A DNA stretch of 57,182 nucleotides from Klenkia terrae (GTDB taxonomy: Bacteria > Actinomycetota > Actinomycetes > Mycobacteriales > Geodermatophilaceae): NCBI RefSeq assembly GCF_900491935.1, contig NZ_UEXK01000004.1, positions 3,363,599 to 3,420,780 on the forward strand, given 5' to 3'. The notes under the pieces are model-generated. The model was given only the letters and a program-made list of their open reading frames with translations, was not told where the DNA came from and did no database searches. Numbering within the stretch: the stretch's first letter is position 1; each line of letters opens with the position of its first letter. A program made the translations under genes and the position numbers. Positions 25,983-34,419 of the stretch are shown one piece after another.

Positions 25983-26785
25983 GACAGCAGCTCCTTGACC
26001 CGGGCCGGCACCAGCCGCCCCAGCGGGGACACCACCGGCACCAGCAGGGGGGAGAGGAGGTAGCCGTAGGCCACCACGCAGAAGGTCAGCACCGGGACCG
26101 TGGCCAGACCGACGGCGATCAGCACGGCGGCGGTGACCAGACCGTAGGGGCGCCGGCTCTTCGGGCTGACCAGCGACCGGAACGACCGCCAGCGGATCGT
26201 GGAGATCATCAGCAGCCCGGGGACGAGCACGACCAGCAGCACCCACAGCCGGTCGCGGCCCTCCAGGACGTCGGAGAAGGCGAACACGCTGGCCATCACC
26301 ACCCCGGCCGCGCCGGGGCTCGGCAGGCCGACGAAGAACCGCTTGTCCGCGGTCGGGTCGACCGTGGTGTTGAACCGGGCGAGCCGGATCGCCGCGCAGG
26401 CCACCCACACGAAGCAGGCGATCCACCCCAGGGGGTCGAAGCCGTCGCGGCCGGCGGAGAACAGCGCGAAGGTCAGCAGCGAGGGCGCCAGGCCGAAGGA
26501 CACCAGGTCGGCGAGGGAGTCGAACTGCAGGCCGAAGGGGGAGACGGCGCCGACCATCCGGGCGACCGCGCCGTCGGCGATGTCCAGGACCACCGAGGCG
26601 CCGATCAGCACGCAGGCCAGGCCGTACTGGCCGCGGAAGGCCACCAGGATCGCGGCGAACCCGCACAGCATGTTGCCCAGCGTGAACAGGCTGGGCAGCC
26701 ACGAGCGGGCCCGGCTGCGGCCCCGGCGGGAGGAGCTGCGGACGAACTCGACCGTCTGCGTCCGCCGCGTGCCCTCGCGGGTCAC
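25979..26785 (-). CDS. pssA: CDP-diacylglycerol-serine O-phosphatidyltransferase
   Basis: A 268-residue membrane enzyme that makes phosphatidylserine from CDP-diacylglycerol and serine. The CDP-alcohol phosphotransferase motif D-x2-D-G-x2-A-R-x8-G-x3-D-x3-D is exact: Asp68, Asp71, Gly72, Ala75, Arg76, Gly85, Asp89, Asp93. About eight hydrophobic segments follow a basic N-terminus. Its start GTG 26785 overlaps the psd stop, so synthesis of the two enzymes that make phosphatidylethanolamine is coupled. Confidence 0.94.
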   Translation of the reverse strand: MTREGTRRTQTVEFVRSSSRRGRSRARSWLPSLFTLGNMLCGFAAILVAFRGQYGLACVLIGASVVLDIADGAVARMVGAVSPFGLQFDSLADLVSFGLAPSLLTFALFSAGRDGFDPLGWIACFVWVACAAIRLARFNTTVDPTADKRFFVGLPSPGAAGVVMASVFAFSDVLEGRDRLWVLLVVLVPGLLMISTIRWRSFRSLVSPKSRRPYGLVTAAVLIAVGLATVPVLTFCVVAYGYLLSPLLVPVVSPLGRLVPARVKELLS

Positions 26786-27474
26786 GGTCTCCCGCCGTCG
26801 CTCGAGGTGCCCCAGCGGGCGATGACCGTCTCGCCGCCCCGGACCCGCTGGCCCTTGGTGACCGCCAGCACGGCATCGGCGGGCAGGAAGACGTCCATCC
26901 GCGAGCCGAACTTCATCAGGCCCATCCGCTCGCCGGTGGCCAGCTGCGCGCCCGGGCCGGTGCGGGTGACGATCCGGCGGGCGAGCACGCCGACGAGCTG
27001 CCGGAAGACCACGGTGCGGTCCCCGTCGGCCAGCCAGATCTCGCTGCGCTCGTTGCGGTGCGCGCTCTCGGCCCGGTAGGCGGCCAGGAAGCTGCCGGGG
27101 GTGTAGCTGCTGCTGGTGACCGTGCCGCGGTAGGGCGACCGGTTCACGTGCACGTCGACCACCGACAGGAAGATGCTGACCTGCTGCCAGCCGCCCTCGG
27201 GGGCCGGTTCGGGGGCGACGCCCTCCTGCGCGGGGCCGGCGACCATCACCATGCCGTCGGCGGGGGAGACCACGTCGTCCCCGCCGACGGGGGCGGTGTC
27301 GCAGCTGCGCTGCGGGTCCCGGAAGAACAGCGCCATGTAGGCGGACAGGCCGACCAGTGGCCAGGCCGCCAGCCGCGCGCCGCGCGCACCGGTCACCCGA
27401 CCCAGCACCCCCAGGGCGACCGCCGGGGCGAGCGGGACGGTGATGAAGGGCCAGCCGGCCCGGTCGATGCGCAT
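26782..27474 (-). CDS. psd: Phosphatidylserine decarboxylase
   Basis: A 230-residue proenzyme of the short (archaeal/actinobacterial) type that decarboxylates phosphatidylserine to phosphatidylethanolamine. Self-cleavage between Gly190 and Ser191 ('LMKFGSRMDVFLP') creates the pyruvoyl group on Ser191; the motif is F-G-S, where proteobacterial enzymes have L-G-S-T. 'VVSPADGMVMV' and 'FLSVVDVHVNRSP' are the other landmarks. One or two N-terminal hydrophobic stretches anchor it. ATG 27474 is the first gene of the four-gene chain. Confidence 0.94.
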   Translation of the reverse strand: MRIDRAGWPFITVPLAPAVALGVLGRVTGARGARLAAWPLVGLSAYMALFFRDPQRSCDTAPVGGDDVVSPADGMVMVAGPAQEGVAPEPAPEGGWQQVSIFLSVVDVHVNRSPYRGTVTSSSYTPGSFLAAYRAESAHRNERSEIWLADGDRTVVFRQLVGVLARRIVTRTGPGAQLATGERMGLMKFGSRMDVFLPADAVLAVTKGQRVRGGETVIARWGTSSDGGRP

Positions 27475-27515
27475 CGAGGTCCGAGGCTACCGGGACCGCG
27501 GCCCGGCGGTCCGCC

Positions 27516-28748
27516 TCACCGGGAGGCGTGACCGGCGCTGGCGCCGTTGTCGCTCTCCCGGAGGCGTGACTGGCCGCCGTACCAGTCCAGGCAGACCACG
27601 GTGGCGTCGTCGCCGAGCTCGGTGTCCGAGGACGCGACCACGGCGGCGCCCAGGGCGTGCACCAGCTGCCGGGGGTGCATCGCCGCGGTGCCGGACAGCA
27701 CGGTGCCGATGTCGACGGCCTCGGCCTCGCGCTCGAGCATGCCGTCGGTGAGGAGGACGAGGCGGTCCCCGGGCAGCAGCTGGACCTCCTGCACGCGGTA
27801 CCCCCGATCGGGCTCGACCCCGAAGGGGAGGTCGACCAGCAGCTCGACCTCCTCCACGACGCCGTCGCGCAGCCGCAGCGGCAGGGGGTGCCCGGCGTTC
27901 ACGATCCGGGCGATGCCCGTCGCCAGGTCCACCTCCAGCACCTGGCCGGTGACGAACTGCCCCGGCGGCAGGTGCCGCTCGACCGACTCGCTGGCGACCC
28001 GGGCCTGGGTGCGGAGGTCCGAACCCGCCCGGCGCTCGTTGCGCAGGCTGCCCACCAGCAGGGTCGCCAGCAGGGACGCCGCGACGTCGTGGCCCACGGC
28101 GTCGGTGATCGACACCCGCAGCTGGTGCCGGTCCAGCGACCAGTCGAAGGTGTCGCCGCCCACGGTCGCGGCCGGTTCCAGCCAGCCCGACACGGTGAAC
28201 TGCCCGGCCTCGCAGGTGAAGGAGGCGGGCAGCAGCCGGCGCTGGATCTCCGCGGCCAGGGAGAACGGCGTCGTCCGCTGGCCCCACTCGAACAGGTCGG
28301 TGTGCCGCCGGTTGGCGATCAGCACGTAGGCCAGCGCATGACCGGCGGCCGCGACGTCGGCGAGCACCTGGGTGTCGGGCTCGACGGGCAGCACCAGCTC
28401 GAGCACGCCGAGCGCGTCGCCGCGGTCGGTGACCGGGACCAGCACGCGGCTGCCGGTGTCGAGGTCGACGACCGCGGCCCGTTGGGTGCGCAGCACCTCG
28501 CCGTAGTCGCTGCCCTCCAGGGGGACGGTGTCGGCGCTGTCCGTGCCCGACCTGCGGGTCGCGGTGCCGGCGGGCGTGACCGTGCCCAGCCGGACCAGGG
28601 CGTGCCCGGAGAAGTCGGCGATCAGGAAGGAGACGGCCCGGGCGCCCAGCGCGGCGGACAGCTCGGCGGCCACCACCATGACGGCGTCCACCGGGGCAGC
28701 CGCCTCGACCCGCTCCAGCAGGGCGCGCAGGTCAAGACGTGAGCTCAC
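27516..28748 (-). CDS. GAF-PP2C (SpoIIE-type) serine phosphatase
   Basis: A 410-residue soluble phosphatase: an N-terminal GAF-like sensor (about 15-150) and a C-terminal SpoIIE/RsbU-type PP2C domain (about 185-390). PP2C landmarks are 'ATVGGDTFDWSLDRHQLRVSITDAVGHDVAASLLA' in consecutive parts, 'GIARIVNAGHPLPL', 'RLVLLTDGMLER' and 'DDATVVCLDW'. The metal Asps are present, although the first motif reads GGDTFD rather than GGDWYD. Such proteins dephosphorylate anti-anti-sigma factors; no partner lies here. GTG 28748, downstream of sodN and separated from it by a terminator. Confidence 0.9.
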   Translation of the reverse strand: MSSRLDLRALLERVEAAAPVDAVMVVAAELSAALGARAVSFLIADFSGHALVRLGTVTPAGTATRRSGTDSADTVPLEGSDYGEVLRTQRAAVVDLDTGSRVLVPVTDRGDALGVLELVLPVEPDTQVLADVAAAGHALAYVLIANRRHTDLFEWGQRTTPFSLAAEIQRRLLPASFTCEAGQFTVSGWLEPAATVGGDTFDWSLDRHQLRVSITDAVGHDVAASLLATLLVGSLRNERRAGSDLRTQARVASESVERHLPPGQFVTGQVLEVDLATGIARIVNAGHPLPLRLRDGVVEEVELLVDLPFGVEPDRGYRVQEVQLLPGDRLVLLTDGMLEREAEAVDIGTVLSGTAAMHPRQLVHALGAAVVASSDTELGDDATVVCLDWYGGQSRLRESDNGASAGHASR

Positions 28749-28779
28749 TGGGCCACCTGGTCCGGGGGGAGAGAAGGGC

Positions 28780-28813
28780 GATGCCGGGCCGCCCCGTGGG
28801 GCGACCCGGCATC
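28780..28813 (-). terminator. sodN terminator hairpin
   Basis: Arms 28780-28795 (GATGCCGGGCCGCCCC) and 28798-28813 pair over 16 positions around a two-base loop, with one non-Watson-Crick pair, which is a G-U pair in the minus-strand RNA. It starts 14 bases after the sodN stop and ends transcription before the phosphatase gene. Confidence 0.75.
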
Positions 28814-28826
28814 GGTCGTGCAGGGA

Positions 28827-29231
28827 TCAGGCCGCGGCCTTGGTCTCCCAGAAGATCGTGTCGATCTCGGCGATGTAGTCCAGCAGCTTCTGGCCCTCGG
28901 CGGGGTCCACGGACTGCTTGGCACCGGAGGCACCGGCCTGCTTGGTGGCCTTGTTGAACAGCTCGTGCAGCTGCGGGTACTTCTCGAAGTGCGGGGGCTT
29001 GAAGTAGTCGGTCCACAGCACCCACAGGTGGTGCTTGACCAGGTCGGCCCGCTGCTCCTTGATGATGAGCGCGCGCGTCTTGAACACCTCGTCGTCGCTG
29101 CCCTGGTACTTCTCCTGCAGGGCCTTGACCGACTCGGCCTCGATGCGTGCCTGGGCGGGGTCGTACACGCCGCAGGGGAGGTCGCAGTGCGCGGTGGCCT
29201 CCACGGCGGAGAACAGGCTGAACAGCCGCAT
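28827..29231 (-). CDS. sodN: Nickel superoxide dismutase
   Basis: A 134-residue precursor of the hexameric Ni-SOD. The nickel hook 'HCDLPCGVY' begins at His15: after removal of a 14-residue leader His15 becomes the N-terminus and ligates nickel with Cys16 and Cys20. The rest is the four-helix bundle of the family and the length is normal. ATG 29231 with GGAGGAA upstream. A -10 TAGGGT about 40 bases upstream fits transcription from the shared sodN-sodX region. In Streptomyces sodN is induced by nickel through Nur; I did not identify a Nur box. Confidence 0.96.
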   Translation of the reverse strand: MRLFSLFSAVEATAHCDLPCGVYDPAQARIEAESVKALQEKYQGSDDEVFKTRALIIKEQRADLVKHHLWVLWTDYFKPPHFEKYPQLHELFNKATKQAGASGAKQSVDPAEGQKLLDYIAEIDTIFWETKAAA

Positions 29232-29317
29232 GGGGTGTTCCTCCGTAGCTCGTGGGATGGGTCGTCTGGGACCCTACTCGCGCAGATCATCGCGGACACG
29301 TCGAGCGGAGGCCGGTG

Positions 29318-29650
29318 GTGACCGACGTCCCGCCACTGGCCACCCGGTGGGCCCTGGTGCGGGTGACCGGACCCTCGATGTCGCCGACCGTGCGGCACGG
29401 GGACCGGCTGCTGGCCGCCCGGGCGACCACCGCCCGGCCCGGGCAGGTGGTGCTCGCGAGGTTTCCCTCCCGGCCCGGCCTGCTGGTGGTCAAGCGGTGC
29501 GTCCGCGAGGTGCCCGGCGGGTGGTGGGTCGAGGGCGACAACGAGCTGGTGACCGACGACAGCCGGGCGTTCGGGCCGGCGGTCGTGGTGGGTCGCGTGC
29601 TGGCCCGCATGGGCCCGCGGCCGGGGCGGCTGCCCGCCGCGCGTCGCTGA
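29318..29650 (+). CDS. sodX: Ni-SOD maturation protease SodX (S24/S26 family)
   Basis: A 110-residue signal-peptidase-like Ser/Lys protease that trims the SodN leader so that the nickel hook can form. The catalytic Ser20 is in 'VTGPSMSPTVRHGD' and Lys59 in 'GLLVVKRCV'; 'WWVEGDN...TDDSRAFGPA' is the family end. It has no membrane anchor, as expected for SodX. GTG 29318 follows GGAGG by six bases. It is divergent from sodN with 86 bases between, the standard sodN/sodX arrangement. Confidence 0.92.
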   Translation: MTDVPPLATRWALVRVTGPSMSPTVRHGDRLLAARATTARPGQVVLARFPSRPGLLVVKRCVREVPGGWWVEGDNELVTDDSRAFGPAVVVGRVLARMGPRPGRLPAARR

Positions 29651-29691
29651 CCGGTCTGTGACCTGGGTCGCTGCTCTACGCTCCCGGTCCC

Positions 29692-30888
29692 ATGAGCTCA
29701 ACGGAGAGTGTCATGCCCGGCTCGACCGACCGGTTCACCGACGACCCCGCCTTCGCGGTGCACGAGGGCGGCAAGCTCTCGGTGCGCACCAAGGGTGCGA
29801 TCACGTCGATCGAGGACCTCGCCCTGACCTACACCCCGGGTGTGGCCCGGGTGTCCAGCGCCATCGCCGCCGAGCCCGAGCTCGCCCGCCGCTTCACCTG
29901 GGCCCCGCGGGTGGTGGCCGTGGTGTCCGACGGCACCGCGGTGCTCGGCCTGGGCGACATCGGCCCGGCCGCCGCGCTGCCGGTCATGGAGGGCAAGGCC
30001 TGCCTGTTCCGCGAGTTCGCCGACCTGGACTCCGTGCCGATCGTGCTGTCGACCACCGACGTCGACGCGATCGTGGACACCGTGCTGGCCATCGCGCCGT
30101 CCTTCGGCGGGATCAACCTGGAGGACATCAGCGCGCCGCGCTGCTTCGAGGTCGAGGCCCGGCTGAAGGAGCGGCTGTCCATCCCGGTCATGCACGACGA
30201 CCAGCACGGCACGGCGATCGTCGTCCTGGCTGCGCTGCGCAACGCGGCGAAGGTGGTCGGCCGACCGCTGTCGGACCTGCGGGTCGTGGTCTCCGGGGCG
30301 GGCGCCGCGGGGGTGGCGTGCACCAAGATCCTGCTCGAGGCCGGCATCGGCGAGATCGCCGTCGCGGACTCGCAGGGTCTGCTGCACGCCGGCCGCGAGG
30401 GCCTCACCGAGACCAAGCAGTGGCTGGTCGAGCACACCAACCCCACCGGGCGCACCGGCACGATGGTCGAGGCCCTCGCCGGCGCCGACGTCTACCTGGG
30501 GCTGTCGGGCGGGTCGGTGCCGGAGTCGGCGATCGCGGCGATGGCGCCGGGCTGCATCGTGTTCTCCCTGGCCAACCCCACGCCCGAGGTGGACCCGGAG
30601 ATGGCCGCCCGGTACGCCGCGGTGGTGGCCACCGGGCGCAGCGACCTGGCCAACCAGATCAACAACGTGCTGGCGTTCCCCGGTGTCTTCCGCGGGGCCA
30701 TCGACGCCGGCGCCACCGGCATCACCGAGGGCATGAAGCTCGCGGCCGCGACCGCCATCGCCGACGTGGTCGGCGACGACGTCCGGGCGGACTACATCGT
30801 GCCTTCGCCGCTGGACCGGCGGGTGGCCGAGGCCGTGGCCGCCGCGGTGGCCGCCGCGGCCCGCGCCGAGGGCGTCGTCCGCGGCTGA
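29692..30888 (+). CDS. NAD-dependent malic enzyme
   Basis: A 398-residue short malic enzyme that decarboxylates malate to pyruvate. The N-terminal domain has '[17 protein letters not shown]' and '[23 protein letters not shown]'; the metal/substrate region reads '[17 protein letters not shown]' and '[18 protein letters not shown]'; the Rossmann loop is '[18 protein letters not shown]'. No phosphotransacetylase domain follows, unlike the long proteobacterial MaeB. Start: ATG 29692 lies nine bases after a TACGCT -10 element and might be leaderless; ATG 29713 has a ribosome binding site (GGAGAG) and would shorten the protein by seven residues. Confidence 0.93.
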   Translation: MSSTESVMPGSTDRFTDDPAFAVHEGGKLSVRTKGAITSIEDLALTYTPGVARVSSAIAAEPELARRFTWAPRVVAVVSDGTAVLGLGDIGPAAALPVMEGKACLFREFADLDSVPIVLSTTDVDAIVDTVLAIAPSFGGINLEDISAPRCFEVEARLKERLSIPVMHDDQHGTAIVVLAALRNAAKVVGRPLSDLRVVVSGAGAAGVACTKILLEAGIGEIAVADSQGLLHAGREGLTETKQWLVEHTNPTGRTGTMVEALAGADVYLGLSGGSVPESAIAAMAPGCIVFSLANPTPEVDPEMAARYAAVVATGRSDLANQINNVLAFPGVFRGAIDAGATGITEGMKLAAATAIADVVGDDVRADYIVPSPLDRRVAEAVAAAVAAAARAEGVVRG

Positions 30889-30889
30889 C

Positions 30890-31594
30890 CTACCCGGCGG
30901 CGGTGAGTCCCTCGAGGACCGCCGCCGCCGGCAGGTTCAGCCACAGCAGCACCAGCGTGGCGACGACGAACGCCGGGACGAGCACCACCTTCTCGGTGAA
31001 GCCCCCGGTCCGCATCGGGGAGAACGCCACCGTCGCGCGCGGCCGCGCCAGCCAGACCAGCGGGACCGGGACGCCGCCGCAGGTCAGGAAGTCCCCGGCG
31101 ATGTGCACCAGCACGCCCAGGGCCACCGCCCACGGCAGCCAGGTCGGCGAGGGGCTGTGCGCCAGCAGCAGCCAGGCCCCGCCCCAGGACAGCACCAGGT
31201 TGCCGATCACGGTCTCCTCGAACCGCCCCGGCACGACGACGTGCAGGGCACGCAGCGCCAGGCCGATGGCCAGCGCGAGCAGCAGCAGGGAGGCCCACGT
31301 CGCCTGCGCGGCGGCGAGCGCCAGTCCGCCGGCGGCCAGCGGGGCGAGGAGGGCGTCGTGGGTGCCGTGCCGGTGACCGCCGGTGAGCTTGCCGACCAGC
31401 CCCGAGGGCACCTCGGTCAGCGGTCCCCACATGCGGGAGATGGTCGAGCCGCGCTGGTCGAGGTCGGGCAGCATCGCCATCCCGCCGACCGCGGCGACCC
31501 AGCCGAGCTGGGCGACGGTGCCCGTCAGCGGTGCCACTGACAGCGTCGCGGCGCCGACGGCGAGCCCGGACAGGGCGTGGGAGTGACCGAGCAC
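30890..31594 (-). CDS. YdjM-like membrane-bound metal-dependent hydrolase
   Basis: A 234-residue membrane protein of the YdjM (LexA-regulated hydrolase-like) family. The N-terminal 'MLGHSHALSGLAVGAA' holds two His, 'AMLPDLDQRGSTISRM' an Asp pair and 'GGHRHGTHDALLAPLAAGG' the His-rich motif, all probable metal ligands; 'VHIAGDFLTCGGVPVP' adds another. Five or six membrane helices alternate with these. The reaction is unknown; relatives have been suggested to act on lipids. It converges with malic enzyme with one base between the stops. Confidence 0.85.
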   Translation of the reverse strand: MLGHSHALSGLAVGAATLSVAPLTGTVAQLGWVAAVGGMAMLPDLDQRGSTISRMWGPLTEVPSGLVGKLTGGHRHGTHDALLAPLAAGGLALAAAQATWASLLLLALAIGLALRALHVVVPGRFEETVIGNLVLSWGGAWLLLAHSPSPTWLPWAVALGVLVHIAGDFLTCGGVPVPLVWLARPRATVAFSPMRTGGFTEKVVLVPAFVVATLVLLWLNLPAAAVLEGLTAAG

Positions 31595-31640
31595 CCACCC
31601 ATGGTGACGCCCGGACCCCGCCGAGGCCGGGAGGGCGCGC

Positions 31641-33080
31641 TCAGCGGGTGGGGCGGTAGACCCGGTCCAGGACGCCGGTGAGCAGCCGCTCGGCCACCGG
31701 GCGGGGGAGCGCCGCGACCAGGGCGTGCACCGGGGCCATCCGGGCCGGCAGCGGACCGCCGTCCAGCCCGGCGAAGGCCAGCAGCCCGTCCACGTCGGCG
31801 ACGGTGAGGGCGGCCGGGTCCAGCCCCTCGGCGGCCGCGACCAGGCCGGGGTCGGGCACCGGGGGCGGCAGCTGCACCGCGGCCCGCGCGGCGTCGGCCA
31901 GGTCGGCGAGCAGGGCGGGCACCCGGTCGGCGGTCGCGGCGGTGACGGTCAGGTGCAGCGTGGCCGGCAGCCGGGTGCCGTCGGGCTGGTCGAAGGGCGG
32001 CTGGGGCTGCAGCAGCCAACCACGGGCGGTCATCTCGTCGGCCAGGTGCAGCACGTCCAGCCCGTCCTCGCCGGCCAGCGCGACCAGCGTCGTGGCCGGC
32101 TCCCCGACCACCCGCACCCCGGGGACGGTGGCCAGCCCGGCCACCAGCTGCTCGGTCGCCGTCCGGGCTTCCCGGGCCAGCCGTCGGTAGCCCTCGGTGC
32201 CCAGCCAGCGGTGCACGGCCCAGGCCGCGGCCATCGGCCCGGCCGGGCGGGTGCCGGCCAGCGTCGGGTTGACCACCGGGTAGCCGGGCCAGCCGGCCGT
32301 GGCGAACCAGTGGCCGACCCGGAACTCCGGGTCGACGGTGAGCAGCAGGGAGACGCCCTTGGGGGCGTAGCCGTACTTGTGCAGGTCCACCGACAGGCTG
32401 GTCACGCCGGGCACCGACAGGTCGAAGGGTGCGGGGTCGAGGAAGGGCAGCAGCCAGCCGCCGATGCAGGCGTCGACGTGGCAGGGCACCCCCGCCGCCC
32501 GGGCCAGCGCCGCCACCTCGGCCACCGGGTCCAGCACGCCGTGCGGGTAGGACGGCGCGGAGACCACCACCAGCGCGGTGCGGGTGGACAGCAGCTGCTC
32601 GACGTCCCCGGGCCGCACCCGGCAGGTGACCGGGTCGACCCCGACGTCCACGACCGCCAGGTCGAACAGGTGCGCGGCCTTGCGGAAGGCCGCGTGCGCC
32701 GTGACCGGCAGCAGGAGCTGCGGACGGCGGTCGTCGCCGGGGTGGGCGGCCCGCCAGCGCGTCCGGGCGGCGAGGACGGCGAGCAGGCAGCTCTCGGTGC
32801 CGCCGGAGGTCACCGTGCCGACCGCGGCCGGCCCGCCGCCCAGCAGCCCGAGCCCGGCGGCCACCAGGTCGTCCTCGACCCGGGCGACGCTCGGGAACGC
32901 CGTGGGGTCCAGGGCGTTCGTCCACTGGAACGCCGCCTGCGCGGCCGCGGCCAGGCCGTCGACCTCGGCCAGCCCCGAGTCGTAGACGTAGGCCATCGTG
33001 GCGCCGCCGTGGGTGGGCACGTCCCCGGCGGTCAGCGCGGTGAGCTCGGCGAGGACGTCTCGGGGGGTGCGGGGGGTCAC
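31641..33080 (-). CDS. PLP-dependent decarboxylase / sphingosine-phosphate lyase-like
   Basis: A 479-residue fold type I PLP enzyme of the group II decarboxylase superfamily. The Schiff-base lysine is Lys235 in 'SVDLHKYGYAPKG'; 'GTVTSGGTESCLLAVLAART' (91-97) binds the phosphate, His129 stacks on the cofactor and Asp203 ('HVDACIGGW') contacts its nitrogen. 'DPTAFPSVARVEDDLVAAG' and the H-K-Y-G-Y-x-P-K-G wording place it nearer sphingosine-phosphate lyase and aspartate/tyrosine decarboxylases of actinomycetes and archaea than to GadB. It is translationally coupled to a GPH transporter (GTGA 33077-33080), which may bring in its substrate. The substrate is unknown. Confidence 0.85.
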   Translation of the reverse strand: MTPRTPRDVLAELTALTAGDVPTHGGATMAYVYDSGLAEVDGLAAAAQAAFQWTNALDPTAFPSVARVEDDLVAAGLGLLGGGPAAVGTVTSGGTESCLLAVLAARTRWRAAHPGDDRRPQLLLPVTAHAAFRKAAHLFDLAVVDVGVDPVTCRVRPGDVEQLLSTRTALVVVSAPSYPHGVLDPVAEVAALARAAGVPCHVDACIGGWLLPFLDPAPFDLSVPGVTSLSVDLHKYGYAPKGVSLLLTVDPEFRVGHWFATAGWPGYPVVNPTLAGTRPAGPMAAAWAVHRWLGTEGYRRLAREARTATEQLVAGLATVPGVRVVGEPATTLVALAGEDGLDVLHLADEMTARGWLLQPQPPFDQPDGTRLPATLHLTVTAATADRVPALLADLADAARAAVQLPPPVPDPGLVAAAEGLDPAALTVADVDGLLAFAGLDGGPLPARMAPVHALVAALPRPVAERLLTGVLDRVYRPTR

Positions 33081-34408
33081 GGGGCGGGCTCCAAGCGGTA
33101 GCGGGCGATCAGCGGCAGCGAGGCGAGCACGAGGGCGGCCGGCAGCAGGCTGAAGCCCAGCAGCACCGTGGTGTCGGCGGCCGCGGTCTGGGTGACGACG
33201 GCGTCCCCGACCGACGAGCGGTAGCCGGCCAGCGCGAGCAGCCCGCCGAGCAGACCGGGCCCGACGGCCAGCCCGAGGGTCTCTGCCGCCGTCCAGACGC
33301 CGGTGAACACCCCGGCCCGGCGGCGGCCCGAGGCGGCCTCGTCGGCGGCGACCACGTCGGGCAGCATCGCCAGCGGGAACATCTGCAGGCCGGCGTAGCC
33401 GATGCCGACGACCACGACGAGGCCCAGCACCAGCGCGGTCCGGCCGGGTGCACCGAGGGACAGCCCGGCCGCGCCGACGGCGAAGACCGTGCCGGCGGCC
33501 AGCAGCCCGGTGCGCTTGCCCACCCGGCGGCCCAGCCGCAGCCACAGCGGCATGACCACGATCGCCGGCCCGACGAGCGCGGCGAACAGCAGCGTGCCGG
33601 CGGCCGGGTCGCCCAGCACCTGCCGCGCGTAGTACGGCACGCCGGCCAGCATCACGCCGATCCCCAGTGCCTGGACGACGAAGGCGGCCAGCAGCAGCCG
33701 GAACGGCCGGACCCGGGCGGCCACCCGGAGCGTGTCGCGCAGCCGGCCCTCGCTGTGCACCCGGGTGAGCGTGCGGGCCGACCGGGTGCCCACGACGGCG
33801 CCCAGCATCCCGACGGCGAGCAGCACCGCCACGAACCCGGCCATGGCCAGGTACCCGGCCCGGCCGCCGCCGGCCAGGTCGAGCACGGCGGGGGCGCCGG
33901 CCCCGGCGAGCAGGATCCCCAGGGCCAGCGCGGCCACCCGCCAGGAGACCAGGGTGGACCGCTCACCGGGGTCCAGCGTGATCTCGGCGGGCTGGGCGAC
34001 GTAGGGCACCTGGAACAGCCCGTACGCGGTGGCCGCGAGCAGGAACGCCACGGCGACCCAGGTGGCGGCCAGCCAGGTCGGGCCCCCGGGGCCGGCGAAC
34101 ACCAGCACGAACAACGGCGGCAGGGCGAGCCCGCCGGCCAGCATCCACGGCCGGCGGGGACCCCAGCGGTGCGTCGTCGAGTCCGAGCGGGCGCCGACCC
34201 ACGGGTTGAGCAGGACGTCCCACGCCTTGGGGGCGAACACCACCAGCCCGGCGACGCCCGCACCCACCCCGCGGACGTCGGTGAGGTAGTACAGCAGCAG
34301 CAGACCCGGCACCGTGCCGAAGGCGGCGGTGCCGACCGAGCCGAGCGCGTAGCCCAGGTGGGTGCCGCGGCCCAGCGACGGCGCCGACGTGAGGGGGAGG
34401 CCGGCCAC
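33077..34408 (-). CDS. GPH-type MFS transporter (MFS_2)
   Basis: A 443-residue 12-helix transporter of the glycoside-pentoside-hexuronide:cation symporter branch. Evidence: 'LGYALGSVGTAAFGTVPGLLLLYYLTDV' in helix 1, the cation-site pattern 'FAPKAWDVLLNPWVGARSDSTTHRWGPRRPWML', and 'LQMFPLAMLPDVVAADEAASGRRRAGVFTG' in helix 10, in consecutive parts. Such carriers take up sugars or lipids with sodium or protons. The stop overlaps the start of the PLP decarboxylase, suggesting import of that enzyme's substrate. GTG start 34408. Confidence 0.88.
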   Translation of the reverse strand: MAGLPLTSAPSLGRGTHLGYALGSVGTAAFGTVPGLLLLYYLTDVRGVGAGVAGLVVFAPKAWDVLLNPWVGARSDSTTHRWGPRRPWMLAGGLALPPLFVLVFAGPGGPTWLAATWVAVAFLLAATAYGLFQVPYVAQPAEITLDPGERSTLVSWRVAALALGILLAGAGAPAVLDLAGGGRAGYLAMAGFVAVLLAVGMLGAVVGTRSARTLTRVHSEGRLRDTLRVAARVRPFRLLLAAFVVQALGIGVMLAGVPYYARQVLGDPAAGTLLFAALVGPAIVVMPLWLRLGRRVGKRTGLLAAGTVFAVGAAGLSLGAPGRTALVLGLVVVVGIGYAGLQMFPLAMLPDVVAADEAASGRRRAGVFTGVWTAAETLGLAVGPGLLGGLLALAGYRSSVGDAVVTQTAAADTTVLLGFSLLPAALVLASLPLIARYRLEPAP

Positions 34409-34419
34409 GCGGCTGGACG

